DNA from: Saccharothrix sp. NRRL B-16348
GTDB lineage: Bacteria > Actinomycetota > Actinomycetes > Mycobacteriales > Pseudonocardiaceae
Direction of reading: 5' to 3'
NCBI RefSeq assembly: GCF_001280085.1
Contig: NZ_LGED01000024.1
Location: 62,001-126,000 of the forward strand
Length of the DNA stretch: 64,000 nucleotides
Position 1 is the stretch's first letter. Every line of letters begins with the position of its first letter. Below, one piece after another: positions 37,942 to 46,814 of the stretch. The notes beneath the pieces are model-generated. The model was not told where the DNA came from and did no database searches. It worked only from the letters and a program-made list of their open reading frames with translations. Made by a program: the position numbers and the translations under genes.

Positions 37942-37956
37942 GTCAGCTCCCCCTAC

Positions 37957-38679
37957 CTACTTCTTCTCCGGCAGCGGCGGGAACTCCGCGTTGTCCGGCA
38001 TGGCCGGCGCGGTCCAGCCGCGTTCCGCGGCGATCTTGGCCCCGCGCACCGTCTCCGGCGCGGCCGACGGGCCGTCCAGGTCCGCGTCCCGGCCCTCGAA
38101 GAACCCGGCCAGCTGCAGCTCGGCCTGGCGGAAGTCGGTCAGCGGCGCGCCCCGCGTCGGGTGGGGTTTCTCCCCCGCCTGCAAGGACTTCACCAGCTCC
38201 AGCGCGCCGTCCGGCGTCTGGTTGTCGAAGTACTCGTAGTTGACCTGCAGCACCGGGCCGAGGTCGCAGGCCGCCAGGCACTCGGCGTGCTCCAGCGTGA
38301 TCGAGCCCGGCGCGCCCGGCTCGCCCGCGGTCTCCTCGTGGCCGACGTCCAGGTGGTCCTTGAGCGTGGCGTAGATCGCGTCACCGCCGAGCGCGGCGCA
38401 CAGCGTGTTCGTGCAGACGCTCACCAGGTGCTCGCCGCACGGGCGGCGCTTGTACATGGTGTAGAACGTCGCGACCGCGCTGACCTCGGCGTTGGCCAGG
38501 TCGAGCTGGTCGGCGCAGAACGTGATGCCGGCCTGGCTGACGTACCCCTCGACCGACTGCACGAGGTGCAGCATCGGCAGCAGGGCCGACCGCGGCTGCG
38601 GGTAGCGCGCGATGATCGCCTGCGCCTTGTCCACGATGGACTGGTCGAAGAGGTCGGTCGGTTCTTGCGTCTGCGTCAT
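37957..38679 (-). CDS. nuoE: NADH-quinone oxidoreductase subunit E
   Basis: Small 2Fe-2S subunit (N1a), 240 residues, with the four cysteines in [14 protein letters not shown] and [11 protein letters not shown]. It is longer than E. coli NuoE (166 aa) because of an extra C-terminal region of ~70 residues, usual in actinobacteria. It overlaps nuoD by 4 bp. Confidence 0.96.
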   Translation of the reverse strand: MTQTQEPTDLFDQSIVDKAQAIIARYPQPRSALLPMLHLVQSVEGYVSQAGITFCADQLDLANAEVSAVATFYTMYKRRPCGEHLVSVCTNTLCAALGGDAIYATLKDHLDVGHEETAGEPGAPGSITLEHAECLAACDLGPVLQVNYEYFDNQTPDGALELVKSLQAGEKPHPTRGAPLTDFRQAELQLAGFFEGRDADLDGPSAAPETVRGAKIAAERGWTAPAMPDNAEFPPLPEKK

Positions 38680-40046
38680 CGGTCACAACCACCCATCACC
38701 GGGTCGATAGAGGCCACCGACGCGATGACGTCGGCGACCATGCCGCCCTCGCACATCGCGGGCATCGACTGGAGGTTCACGAAGCTGGGTTCGCGCACGT
38801 GCACGCGCATCGGCCGGGTGCCGCCGTCGGAGACCACGTGGTAGCCCAGCTCACCGCGCGGCGACTCGATCGGCACGTACACCTGGCCGGCCGGCACCGC
38901 GAAGCCCTCGGTCACCAGCTTGAAGTGGTGGATCAGGGACTCCATGGACTGGCTCATGATCTTGCGGACGTGCTCCAGCGAGTTGCCCATGCCGTCCGCG
39001 CCGATGGTCAGCTGCGCGGGCCACGCGATCTTGGCGTCCTCCACCATGACCGGGCCGGGCGTCAGGTTGTCCACGGCCTGCCGGACGATCCGCAGCGACT
39101 GGTGGATCTCCTCCACCCGCAGCAGGTAGCGGGCGTACGCGTCGGCGGCGTTCGAGGTGGGCACGTCGAACTCGTAGTTCTCGTAACCGCTGTAGGGCTC
39201 GACCTTGCGCAGGTCCCACGGCAGGCCGGCGGAGCGCAGGATCGGGCCGGTGATGCCGAGCGCCAGGCACGCGTCCACCGGCAGGTAGCCGATGCCCGCG
39301 AGGCGGTTGCGCCAGATCGGCTGGCCCGTCAGCAGCTTGTCGTAGTCCGGCAGCCGGGAGTCCATCACCTTGATGAAGTCCTTGATCTTCTGCTCGGCGC
39401 CGTCCGGCAGATCCTGCGCCAGGCCGCCGGGCCGGATGAACGCGTGGTTCATCCGCAGACCGGTGAGGAACTCCAGCAGGTGCAGGACCTCTTCGCGCTC
39501 GCGGAAGCCCGCGGTCATGCCGGTCAGCGCGCCCAGCTCCATGCCGCCGGTGGCCAGCGCCACCAGGTGCGAGCTGATCCGGTTGAGCTCCATGAGCAGC
39601 ACCCGGATCGTCTGCGCCCGCTGCGGGACGGTGACGCCGAGCAGCTTCTCGACCGACATGCAGTACGCGGCCTCGTTGTGCAGCGGGGCCAGGTAGTCCA
39701 TGCGCGTCACGAACGTGACGCCCTGGGTCCAGTTGCGGTACTCGACGTTCTTCTCGATGCCGGTGTGCAGGTAGCCGATGACGCTGCGGGCCTGGGTGAC
39801 GGTCTCGCCCTCCAGCTCCAGCACCAGGCGCAGCACGCCGTGCGTGGACGGGTGCTGCGGGCCCAGGTTCATGACGATGCGCTCGTCACCCGCGGCCTCG
39901 GCCAGCACCTCGTCCCAGTCGCCGCCGGTCACCGTGTAGACGGTGCCCTCGGTCGTCTCGCGCGAGCTCGCGTCGTACGGGTCGCTCTCGCGGCCGGTGG
40001 CACTCGTGTCGGTGCCGGTGGTCACGTCGGAAAGTCGCTCGGTCAT
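38676..40046 (-). CDS. nuoD: NADH-quinone oxidoreductase subunit D
   Basis: The ATG at 40046 overlaps the nuoC stop; longer frames upstream are shadows of nuoC. The 456-residue 49-kDa subunit lines the quinone cavity. [20 protein letters not shown] contains the quinone-site histidine region and the hydrogenase-like opening, followed by [10 protein letters not shown] and [22 protein letters not shown]. The N-terminal ~50 residues before DERIVMNLG are a Ser/Thr/Asp-rich extension. Confidence 0.97.
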   Translation of the reverse strand: MTERLSDVTTGTDTSATGRESDPYDASSRETTEGTVYTVTGGDWDEVLAEAAGDERIVMNLGPQHPSTHGVLRLVLELEGETVTQARSVIGYLHTGIEKNVEYRNWTQGVTFVTRMDYLAPLHNEAAYCMSVEKLLGVTVPQRAQTIRVLLMELNRISSHLVALATGGMELGALTGMTAGFREREEVLHLLEFLTGLRMNHAFIRPGGLAQDLPDGAEQKIKDFIKVMDSRLPDYDKLLTGQPIWRNRLAGIGYLPVDACLALGITGPILRSAGLPWDLRKVEPYSGYENYEFDVPTSNAADAYARYLLRVEEIHQSLRIVRQAVDNLTPGPVMVEDAKIAWPAQLTIGADGMGNSLEHVRKIMSQSMESLIHHFKLVTEGFAVPAGQVYVPIESPRGELGYHVVSDGGTRPMRVHVREPSFVNLQSMPAMCEGGMVADVIASVASIDPVMGGCDR

Positions 40047-40783
40047 GAGTAGGACCGCCTCTGGTCTGGCGGGGGGATCTCCGCGCCCTTGTACTCCACC
40101 GGGATGCCGCCGAGCGGGTAGTCCTTGCGCTGCGGGTGGCCGTCCCAGTCGTCCGGCATGAGGATCCGGGTCAACCCCGGGTGGCCGTCGTAGACGATGC
40201 CGAACATGTCCCAGGTCTCGCGCTCCTGCCAGTCCGCGGTCGGGTAGACCGAGACCACGCTGGGCATGTGCGCGTCGTCCACGTCGACCGCGACCTCCAG
40301 CCGGATGCGCCGGCGGTAGGTCATCGACGTCAGGTGGTAGACGGAGTGCAGCCGCTGCGGCGCGTCGGCGCCGTAGTCCACACCGGACACCGAGCTGCAC
40401 AGCTCGAACCGCAGCGCCGGGTCGTCGCGCAGGATGCGCGCCACGTCGACCAGGTTGTCGCGGCGCAGGAAGAAGGTGATCTCGCCGCGGTCGACGGTGA
40501 TCTGCTGGACGGTGTCGGCGGGCAGGCCCTGCTCGCGGATCGCGGCCAGCAGCTCGTCGGCGACCTCGTCGAACCAGCCGCCGTAGGGCCGCTCGGACGG
40601 CGCGGCGACGTGGGCGGGCAGCCGCAGGCCGCCGAAGCCGGAGGTGTCGCCGGTGCCGGAGATGCCGAACATCCCCTTGCGGGCCTTGCCCGCCACGATC
40701 GGCGCCTTCTCCTCCGCGCCGGCGGGCTCGACGCCCTCCACGGCGCGCTCGGCGCTGGAACCAATGTCCCCTGGCTCGGTCAT
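40043..40783 (-). CDS. nuoC: NADH-quinone oxidoreductase subunit C
   Basis: The ATG at 40783 gives 246 residues; a longer TTG-started frame would overlap nuoB. The 30-kDa subunit fold includes [20 protein letters not shown] strands ([14 protein letters not shown]), [40 protein letters not shown], the family signature. The first ~60 residues are acidic and variable. It pairs with NuoD at the quinone end of the peripheral arm. Confidence 0.96.
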   Translation of the reverse strand: MTEPGDIGSSAERAVEGVEPAGAEEKAPIVAGKARKGMFGISGTGDTSGFGGLRLPAHVAAPSERPYGGWFDEVADELLAAIREQGLPADTVQQITVDRGEITFFLRRDNLVDVARILRDDPALRFELCSSVSGVDYGADAPQRLHSVYHLTSMTYRRRIRLEVAVDVDDAHMPSVVSVYPTADWQERETWDMFGIVYDGHPGLTRILMPDDWDGHPQRKDYPLGGIPVEYKGAEIPPPDQRRSYS

Positions 40784-40790
40784 CGGGTGC

Positions 40791-41339
40791 TCACTTCTTC
40801 GCAAAGCGCTCGGAGGACGGGATCAGGGCCGTCCGGTGGCCGGAGTCGGCCAGCAGCGCGGCCCGGTTCGCCCCGAGCGGCTCGTCCATGATCTTCGCGT
40901 GGATCTTGAGGATCGCGTCGATCAGCATCTCCGGCCGCGGCGGGCAGCCGGGCAGGTACATGTCGACCGGCACGACGTGGTCCACGCCCTGCACGACCGC
41001 GTAGTTGTTGAACATGCCGCCGCTGGAGGCGCACACACCCATGGCCAGCACCCAGCGCGGCTCGGGCATCTGGTCGTAGATCTGCCGCAGCACCGGCGCC
41101 ATCTTGTTGGTCACCCGGCCCGCGACGATCATCAGGTCCGCCTGGCGCGGCGAGGCGCGGAAGACCTCCATGCCGAACCGCGCGAGGTCGTAGCGCGGAC
41201 CGCCGGTGGTCATCATCTCGATCGCGCAGCAGGCCAGGCCGAAGGTGGCCGGCCACAGCGAGGACTTGCGGGTCCAGTTGACCAGCTTCTCCACGCTGGC
41301 GAGCAGGATGCCGTTCGGGAGCTTCTCTTCGAGACCCAC
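40791..41339 (-). CDS. nuoB: NADH-quinone oxidoreductase subunit B
   Basis: N2-cluster subunit, 182 residues, with [22 protein letters not shown] and [13 protein letters not shown] giving the four ligands. It is nearest to the quinone head. It lies 7 bp before nuoC and 12 bp after nuoA. The paralogue at 11849 keeps these four cysteines but otherwise differs. Confidence 0.97.
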   Translation of the reverse strand: MGLEEKLPNGILLASVEKLVNWTRKSSLWPATFGLACCAIEMMTTGGPRYDLARFGMEVFRASPRQADLMIVAGRVTNKMAPVLRQIYDQMPEPRWVLAMGVCASSGGMFNNYAVVQGVDHVVPVDMYLPGCPPRPEMLIDAILKIHAKIMDEPLGANRAALLADSGHRTALIPSSERFAKK

Positions 41340-41351
41340 TGGTCTTCCCCC

Positions 41352-41717
41352 TCAGTTCCAGTCGAGGCCGCCGCGACGCCACACGTAGGCGTACGCGAAG
41401 CCGACCGTCGCGACGAACAGTGCGATCTCCACCAGGCCGAACAGGCCGAGCCGGTCCGCGGAGACCGCGAAGGGGTAGAGGAACACCATTTCGATGTCGA
41501 ACAGGATGAACAGCATCGCCGTGAGGTAGTAGGCGACCGGCATGCGGCCACCGCCCACCACGGGTTGCGGCGACGGCTCGATGCCGCACTCGTAGGCGTC
41601 GAGCTTCGCGCGGTTGTAGCGGCGGGGACCGATGTACGGCGCGGCCGTCACCGAGAACAGCGCGAAGGCCCCGGCGAGGACGAACATCAATACGAGGGGG
41701 AGGTAAGGGTCCAGCAC
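41352..41717 (-). CDS. nuoA: NADH-quinone oxidoreductase subunit A
   Basis: The GTG at 41717 gives 121 residues starting VLDPYLPLVLMF; the longer frame to 41756 is less likely. Three hydrophobic segments, YECGIEPSPQP with the loop cysteine that covers the quinone site, and AMLFILFDIEMVFLYPFAV with conserved acidic residues identify it. It is the first gene of the nuo operon; two Rex-type operators lie about 115-165 bp upstream. Confidence 0.96.
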   Translation of the reverse strand: MLDPYLPLVLMFVLAGAFALFSVTAAPYIGPRRYNRAKLDAYECGIEPSPQPVVGGGRMPVAYYLTAMLFILFDIEMVFLYPFAVSADRLGLFGLVEIALFVATVGFAYAYVWRRGGLDWN

Positions 41718-41802
41718 TCTCCGTCGTCCTTTCCTCGCGTCGCGGTGGTGGTGCACCGCCGACCGTTGCGCACCCTAAAGGGTGTTCTTGCGGCCTCCGG
41801 AG

Positions 41803-41818
41803 GTTAGGCGTGCCTAAC
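41803..41818. promoter_or_regulatory. GTTAGGC/GCCTAAC palindrome in the nuoA leader region
   Basis: GTTAGGCGTGCCTAAC is a 16-bp palindrome between nuoA and the first Rex-type site. It recalls a half of the DtxR/IdeR iron box but the spacing is wrong, so no regulator is proposed. CACCCTAAAGGGTG at 41771-41784 is another small palindrome in the leader. Confidence 0.35.
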
Positions 41819-41832
41819 AATCCGCAGGTCGC

Positions 41833-41850
41833 TTGTGAAACACTTCACAA
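41833..41850. promoter_or_regulatory. Rex-type operator, nuoA proximal
   Basis: TTGTGAAACACTTCACAA matches the TTGTGAA-N4-TTCACAA consensus of the redox repressor Rex at all 14 defined bases. Rex senses the NADH/NAD+ ratio and binds upstream of nuo and cyd operons in Streptomyces. The centre is 32 bp from the second site. A Crp-type protein could also bind TGTGA-N6-TCACA. Confidence 0.82.
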
Positions 41851-41864
41851 GGCATCTCAGCCGG

Positions 41865-41882
41865 TTGTGAACTGATTCACAA
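41865..41882. promoter_or_regulatory. Rex-type operator, nuoA distal
   Basis: TTGTGAACTGATTCACAA is a second perfect 18-bp Rex-type site. The centre-to-centre distance from the first is 32 bp, about three helical turns, which would put two bound dimers on the same face. TACACT at 41898-41903 (minus strand) could be a -10 element near the sites, but no clear -35 was found. The remaining part of the 345-bp gap 41718-42062 holds the menJ terminator. Confidence 0.82.
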
Positions 41883-42006
41883 GACCTGAGGGTCAGTGTA
41901 GAACGTCACACAGAGGCGTGACGGGCACCCCCAGCATATGCGCTGACCTGCACTTTCTCGGTGCAGATCAACAGTTGGAAGACCCGTCCGTGAACGGGAG
42001 CACACC

Positions 42007-42041
42007 GAAAACGAAACAGCGCCGACTCCCAAGTCGGCGCT
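42007..42041 (-). terminator. Rho-independent terminator of menJ
   Basis: On the minus strand AGCGCCGACT (42041-42032) pairs with AGTCGGCGCT (42027-42018) around a 4-base loop, followed by GTTTCGTTTTC. This is the canonical stem plus T-rich tail, 22 bp after the menJ stop. Confidence 0.9.
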
Positions 42042-42062
42042 GCGTCGGTTAGCGGAGGCCCG

Positions 42063-43340
42063 TTAGGCCGTTGGGGCGAGTTTCGTCGCGGCGGTGATGA
42101 TGCGGTCGAACGAGTCGCCGTCCTTCGGGTCGTAAAGGCCCGCGAGCAGCTTCAGGACCAGCTTCATCAGGGTCTTGCGGGGCAGCCCGTACTTGGTCGC
42201 GGTGCGCATGACCGCGGGGTTGCCGATGAGCTTGCTGAAGACGTTGCCGAGCCGGTAGTAGCTGCCCAGGGCCTGTTCGATGCGCACCGGGTAGCCGTGC
42301 AGCGCGCGTTCACGGCTCGCGCCCTGGCGGGCCAGCGCCTGCACCGCGGACTCGGCCGCGATCCGGGCCGACTCCATGGCGTAACCGATGCCCTCGCCGT
42401 TGAACGGGTTCACCATGCCGCCCGCGTCGCCGACGAGCAGCAGGCCGTCGCGGTAGTGGGGCTTGCGATTCAGGCCCATCGGCAGGGCCGCGCCGCCGAT
42501 CTTGCTCGTGGCGTTCTCCTCGCGGAAACCCCACTCCTCGGGCGTGCCGTCGAGCCAGCTCTTGAGCAGCGCTCGGTAGTCCGTGGTGCCGTAGGCCTTC
42601 GAGGTGCTGAGGATGCCGAGGCCCACGTTCACGGTGCCGTCGCCCATGCCGAAGATCCAGCCGTAGCCGGGCAGCAGGACGTCGTTGGCGCGGTCCCACA
42701 GCTCCAGGTGCGACTCCAGGTAGTCGTCCTTGGTGCGGGGGCTCGCGTAGTAGCGGCGGACCGCGACGCCCATCGGCTTGGCGTCGTCCTTCTGGATGCC
42801 GACGCTCAGGGCCAGGCGGGCGCTGACGCCGTCGCAGGCCAGGACGAGCGGCGCGCGGAAGGTGACCGGGGTCTTGTCCGGGCCCTGCTTGGCCGTGACG
42901 CCGACGACCCGGCCGCGCTCGACGACCGCGCCGGTGACCGTGGTCTGCTCGTGCAGCCGGGCGCCCGCCTGCACGGCGGTCTTGGCCAGCATCTCGTCGA
43001 AGTCCTGGCGGGGGCGGACCACGCCGTAGGGCGGGAACGTGGCCAGCTCGGGCCAGTCCAGCTCCAGCGTGACGCCGCCGCCGACCACGCGCAGGCCTCG
43101 GTTGTGCAGCCAGCCGGCTTCCTCGCGGGTGTCGATGCCCAGGTCGATCAGCTGCTTGACCCCGCGCGGGGTCAGGCCGTCGCCGCACACCTTCTCGCGC
43201 GGGAAGGTGCTCTTCTCCAGCAGCACCACGTCCAGGCCCGCGCGTGCCAGGTAGGTGGCCGCGGTGGAGCCCGCGGGCCCCGCCCCGACCACGATCACCT
43301 CGGCGTCCTCGCCTGCCTTGCGGCGGCTGGGAGTCGTCAT
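42063..43340 (-). CDS. menJ: Geranylgeranyl reductase family protein, probable menaquinone reductase MenJ
   Basis: The 425-residue flavoprotein resembles MenJ (Rv0561c), which reduces one double bond of the menaquinone tail. Visible are the FAD fold VIVVGAGPAGSTAATYLARAG (residues ~14-34), EKVCGDGLTPRGVKQL, PLVLACDGVSARL (ATG motif) and GLLLVGDAGGMVNPFNGEGIGYAMESA (FAD phosphate loop). Neighbours nuo, menG and mgtA support a quinone role; the general annotation would be geranylgeranyl reductase. A Rex-like site is just upstream of its start. Confidence 0.88.
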   Translation of the reverse strand: MTTPSRRKAGEDAEVIVVGAGPAGSTAATYLARAGLDVVLLEKSTFPREKVCGDGLTPRGVKQLIDLGIDTREEAGWLHNRGLRVVGGGVTLELDWPELATFPPYGVVRPRQDFDEMLAKTAVQAGARLHEQTTVTGAVVERGRVVGVTAKQGPDKTPVTFRAPLVLACDGVSARLALSVGIQKDDAKPMGVAVRRYYASPRTKDDYLESHLELWDRANDVLLPGYGWIFGMGDGTVNVGLGILSTSKAYGTTDYRALLKSWLDGTPEEWGFREENATSKIGGAALPMGLNRKPHYRDGLLLVGDAGGMVNPFNGEGIGYAMESARIAAESAVQALARQGASRERALHGYPVRIEQALGSYYRLGNVFSKLIGNPAVMRTATKYGLPRKTLMKLVLKLLAGLYDPKDGDSFDRIITAATKLAPTA

Positions 43341-43349
43341 CCCCGCTCC

Positions 43350-43367
43350 TTGTGCCCGTGTTCACAA
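43350..43367. promoter_or_regulatory. Rex-like operator upstream of menJ
   Basis: TTGTGCCCGTGTTCACAA fits the 18-base Rex layout at 12 of 14 defined positions; the second half-site TTCACAA is perfect and the first has CC in place of AA. It ends 9 bp before the menJ ATG. Its closeness to the ribosome site would suit repression of menJ. Confidence 0.6.
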
Positions 43368-43436
43368 AGTCCGAGGCGAAGTCTACTTGCGGGTCGCTGA
43401 GGGCTTTGCCGGCTCGAGGACTACGCGGCCGTGCGG

Positions 43437-44168
43437 CTAGGCGGTGGGGTCCGGTGCGGCTTCGGGCGCGGCTTGGGGCGGTGCGGGCTTCGTGCCGCGG
43501 TGGAGGGCGACCATGCCGCCGGTGAGGTTCATCCAGGCGACGTCCTCCCAGCCGGCGCGGGCCACGATCTCGCCGAGCGCGCGCTGGTCGGGCCACGTGC
43601 GCATGGACTCGGCGAGGTACTTGTAGGCGTCCGGGTTGGAGGACACGAACCGGGCGATGAGCGGCAGGAGCCGCAGCAGGTAGCGCATGTAGACGAAGCG
43701 GAACGGCCGGAACGTCGGCGTGGAGACCTCGCACACCACGAGCCGTCCGCCGGGCTTGACCACGCGGGCCATCTCGCGGAGGGCGGCCTCGGTGTCGTTG
43801 AAGTTGCGCAGGCCGAAGGACACCGTGACGGCGTCGAACGAGTTGTCGGCGAACGGCAGGCGCAGGGCGTCGGCGGCGACCTTGGGCACCGGCCGGTGCG
43901 CGCCGCCCAGCAGCATGCCGAGCGAGAAGTCGGCCGCCACGCACCACGCGCCGGAGGCGGCGTACTCGACCGTGGACACGGCCGTGCCGGCGGCCAGGTC
44001 GAGCACCTTCTCGCCGGACCTGGCGTCCAGCACCCGCCTGCTCCACTCCCGCCAGCGCCGGTCGAACCCGAGGGTCATGACGGAGTTCGTCCGGTCGTAG
44101 CCCTTGGCCACGCCGTCGAACATCTCGGCGACCTCGCGGGGGTTCTTGTCCAGACCTGCACGCGCCAT
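43437..44168 (-). CDS. menG: Demethylmenaquinone methyltransferase
   Basis: The 243-residue SAM methyltransferase makes the last step of menaquinone synthesis, methylating demethylmenaquinone at C2. MenG/UbiE signatures are [21 protein letters not shown] (residues ~24-44), [17 protein letters not shown] (SAM loop) and [40 protein letters not shown] 97-bp gap leads to menJ. Upstream lies the second repeat cluster. Confidence 0.96.
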   Translation of the reverse strand: MARAGLDKNPREVAEMFDGVAKGYDRTNSVMTLGFDRRWREWSRRVLDARSGEKVLDLAAGTAVSTVEYAASGAWCVAADFSLGMLLGGAHRPVPKVAADALRLPFADNSFDAVTVSFGLRNFNDTEAALREMARVVKPGGRLVVCEVSTPTFRPFRFVYMRYLLRLLPLIARFVSSNPDAYKYLAESMRTWPDQRALGEIVARAGWEDVAWMNLTGGMVALHRGTKPAPPQAAPEAAPDPTA

Positions 44169-44218
44169 GCCGGAAGCCTAAGTGACGCCCCCAACCACGC
44201 GACCCGAACCCTGAGGAC

Positions 44219-44424
44219 CGCGTGTCCCACACTCCGGTCGCACGTGTCGAACACTCAGGACCCGCGTGTCGAACGCTCAGGTGCCGCGTGTCGAACGCTC
44301 AGGACCGCCGAGTTCAACGCTCAGGGCCACGGGCTGGCACTCGAACGTTGAATTCAGGGGTCCTCAACGTTCGACACGCGGCACCTGGAGGTTCGACACG
44401 CGCGACCTGAAGGTTCGACACGCC
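44219..44424. repeat. Interspersed intergenic repeat cluster, copy B
   Basis: Units of consensus CGTGTCGAACGCTCAGGACC occur in forward order at 44243-44262, 44265-44281 and 44287-44306, with GAGTTCAACGCTCAGG at 44310-44325. Reverse-orientation units CAACGTTCGACACGCG, GGAGGTTCGACACGCGCG and GAAGGTTCGACACGCC follow at 44365-44380, 44387-44404 and 44409-44423. The halves can form a large imperfect hairpin. It fills the 258-bp gap between menG and the GT4 gene. Confidence 0.85.
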
Positions 44425-44426
44425 GG

Positions 44427-45536
44427 TCAGGTGGCGCGGAGGGCGGTGAGCATGCCGGTGACGGCGGCCTGCCAGGGGTACTCCTCGGCGCGGGCACGGG
44501 CGGCGGAGCGGCGGGTCGGTTCGGGGTGGTCCAGGAGGGTCGTGACGGCGCCGGCGAAGGCGGGGGCGTGGTCCGGCACGGCGGCGCCGCAGCCCGGCCG
44601 GACGATCTCCCGCAGGGCCGACGAAGCCGAGACGACGACCGGGGTGCCGGAGGCCAGGGCCTCCAGGGCGGCCAGGCCGAACGTCTCGTGCGGGCCCGGC
44701 GCCAGCGACACGTCCGCCGTGGCCAGCAGGTCGGCGACGTCGGTGCGCTGGTCGACGAAGCCCAGGAACGTGACCGGCAGACCGGCGGCACGGCGTTCCA
44801 ACGCCTCACGGCGCGGGCCGTCGCCGGCGACGACCAGCCGCACGTTGTGCCCGGCCGCGTGCAGCTCGGCCGCGGTGTCGACGCTGCGCTCCACGTGCTT
44901 CTCCGCCGACAACCGCCCGCAGTGCACGAGCAGCGCGTCCGCGCCCCGCGCCAGGTCCGCCTTCAACGACCGGTCGTGCCGGGTCGGCGTGAACGTGCGC
45001 AGGTCGACGCCGAGCGGCACGCGGGCCACGTTGCGCGCACCGATCCGGTCGAACTCCTCCCGCGCGAACTCCGTCGTGCACACGACCGTGTCGTAGGACG
45101 CGGCCATCCGCGCGTTCGCCCAGTCCGCGCCCCGCCGCGCCAACGGCGTGGGCAGCAGGAACTGCTCCAGCAGCCGGTCCAGCCGCTCGTGCGAGATCAC
45201 CACGCTCGGCACCCCCCGCTCCGCCGCCCACCGACCCATCCCGCGCAACGTGAGCCGGTCCGACACCTCCAGCCGGTCGGGCGCCAGGTGGTCGAGCAGC
45301 GTCCGCACGCGCCACGGGTCCACCGCCCGGTACCCGCCGGTGCCGGGGATGCGCGGCGCGGGCAACGTCACGCGCCGGACGCCGGGCGACAGCTCCTCGT
45401 CGGCGTGCGCGGGACCCGGGACGACCAACGTGACCCGGTGCCCGTTCGCCGCGTAACCGCCGCCGAGGTGGTGCAGCGCCGTGCGCAGGCCACCGGAACG
45501 CGGACCGTAGAAGTTGGCCAGCTGGACGATCTTCAT
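44427..45536 (-). CDS. GT4 family glycosyltransferase
   Basis: The 369-residue enzyme has the GT-B fold of retaining glycosyltransferases: an N-terminal acceptor half (QLANFYGPRSGGLRTALHHLGGGYA) and a C-terminal donor half with HCGRLSAEKHVERSVD and the EX7E segment SLAPGPHETFGLAALEALASGTPVV. The acceptor is not readable. It is 30 bp downstream of an MgtA-type gene on the same strand, so a role in mannosylated glycolipid or polysaccharide synthesis is likely but unproved. Confidence 0.88.
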   Translation of the reverse strand: MKIVQLANFYGPRSGGLRTALHHLGGGYAANGHRVTLVVPGPAHADEELSPGVRRVTLPAPRIPGTGGYRAVDPWRVRTLLDHLAPDRLEVSDRLTLRGMGRWAAERGVPSVVISHERLDRLLEQFLLPTPLARRGADWANARMAASYDTVVCTTEFAREEFDRIGARNVARVPLGVDLRTFTPTRHDRSLKADLARGADALLVHCGRLSAEKHVERSVDTAAELHAAGHNVRLVVAGDGPRREALERRAAGLPVTFLGFVDQRTDVADLLATADVSLAPGPHETFGLAALEALASGTPVVVSASSALREIVRPGCGAAVPDHAPAFAGAVTTLLDHPEPTRRSAARARAEEYPWQAAVTGMLTALRAT

Positions 45537-45566
45537 GCGTGCCCGATCCTCAAGCGTGCCCGATCC

Positions 45567-46682
45567 TCATGCCGCACGACGTTCCGGCAGGTCCAGCACG
45601 GCCGCGTAGTGGCCGAGCAGCTCGTCGCACACGGCCGACCACGTGCGCCCGCGCACCCACCGCCGGGCCGCCTGCCCGAACTGGCGGCGGCGCAGCGGGT
45701 CGCCCAGCTCCACCACCGCCCGCCGGAGCTGCGCGTCGTCGGCGAACAGGTAGCCGGTGTTGGGTTGCACCAGGTCACGCGGCCCGCCCGCGTCCGGCGC
45801 GACCACCGGCACACCGCTGGCCAACGCCTCCTGCACGGCCTGGCAGAACGTCTCGTGCGGGCCCGTGTGCACGAACACGTCCAAGCTCGCGTACGCGGCG
45901 GCCAAGTCCGTGCCGCTCTTGAACCCGAGGAACGCCGCGCCCGGCAGCTCCTGCCGCAACTGCGCCTCGCCCGGCCCCTCGCCGACCACCACCAGCCGCA
46001 CACCGGGCAGGTCGGCGAGCGCGGCGAGCCGGTCGACCCGCTTCTCCGGCGACAGCCTGCCCACGTACCCGACCAGCAGTTCGCCGTCCGGCGCCAGCGA
46101 GGCGCGCAACGCGTCGTCCCGCCGGGAGGGGTGGAACAGCTCGACGTCCACACCGCGCCCCCACCGGTGCACGCGCGGCACGCCGTGCTCCTGGAGCGCT
46201 GCCACGGCCCACGTCGACGGCGCGAGCGTGCGGTCGGCCTGCGCGTGCAGCCGACGCGTCCAGCGCCAGGCGGCACGGGCGGTGAGGCCGAGGCCGTAGT
46301 GACCGGCGAACCCGGCGATGTCGGTCTGGTAGACCGCGACCGTCGGGATGCCCAGCCTGCGTGCCGCGGACAGGCCGCGCGCGCCCATCACGAACGGGCT
46401 CGCCAGGTGCACGACGTCCGGCCGGAAGTCGGCCAACGCGGTCAGCACCTTGCGCGTGGGCACCCCGACGGGCAGCGAGCTGAACCTCGGCAGGTCCACC
46501 GCCGGCACCCGCACGACCGGTGTGCCGAGGTGGTGGTCCGCACCCGCGCCGGGCGCCACGACCAACGCCTGGTGACCGTGCGCTCGGAGGTGTTCCAGGA
46601 CTCGCAGGACCGAGTTGGTGACCCCGTTGACCTGGGGAAGGAAGCTCTCGGTAACGATCGCTACGCGCACGCCGATCACCAT
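45567..46682 (-). CDS. mgtA: GDP-mannose-dependent alpha-mannosyltransferase, MgtA type (GT4)
   Basis: The 371-residue protein resembles mycobacterial MgtA (Rv0557), which adds mannose to a glycolipid anchor. The opening [80 protein letters not shown] and [37 protein letters not shown] are shared with that family. MgtA lies next to ubiE/menG in M. tuberculosis, so the neighbourhood is conserved. The start is ATG 46682; GTG 46670 is an alternative. Confidence 0.88.
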   Translation of the reverse strand: MVIGVRVAIVTESFLPQVNGVTNSVLRVLEHLRAHGHQALVVAPGAGADHHLGTPVVRVPAVDLPRFSSLPVGVPTRKVLTALADFRPDVVHLASPFVMGARGLSAARRLGIPTVAVYQTDIAGFAGHYGLGLTARAAWRWTRRLHAQADRTLAPSTWAVAALQEHGVPRVHRWGRGVDVELFHPSRRDDALRASLAPDGELLVGYVGRLSPEKRVDRLAALADLPGVRLVVVGEGPGEAQLRQELPGAAFLGFKSGTDLAAAYASLDVFVHTGPHETFCQAVQEALASGVPVVAPDAGGPRDLVQPNTGYLFADDAQLRRAVVELGDPLRRRQFGQAARRWVRGRTWSAVCDELLGHYAAVLDLPERRAA

Positions 46683-46814
46683 GCGGTGCCAAGGACACGG
46701 CGGCGTGACACCTCAGCGAACGCCCGCCGAACTCCTCGCGTCGCCGTTGACGTTGGCCCCGGGTTCACCTGGAGTACGCGGCGCGGTCACTCCGTGCGGT
46801 GACACTAGGTCGGC

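Noticed and set aside
41803..41818. IdeR/DtxR iron box upstream of nuoA
   Set aside because: Half-sites resemble TTAGG/CCTAA, but the spacing between them is shorter than the 19-bp consensus.
43350..43367. Crp-type site rather than Rex at menJ
   Set aside because: The TGTGA half is broken (TGTGCC), while the other half keeps the full TTCACAA of Rex; kept as a Rex-like call with moderate confidence.
44219..44424. CRISPR array
   Set aside because: Units are about 20 bases with 2-6 base spacing and occur in both orientations; there are no regular unique spacers and no cas genes.
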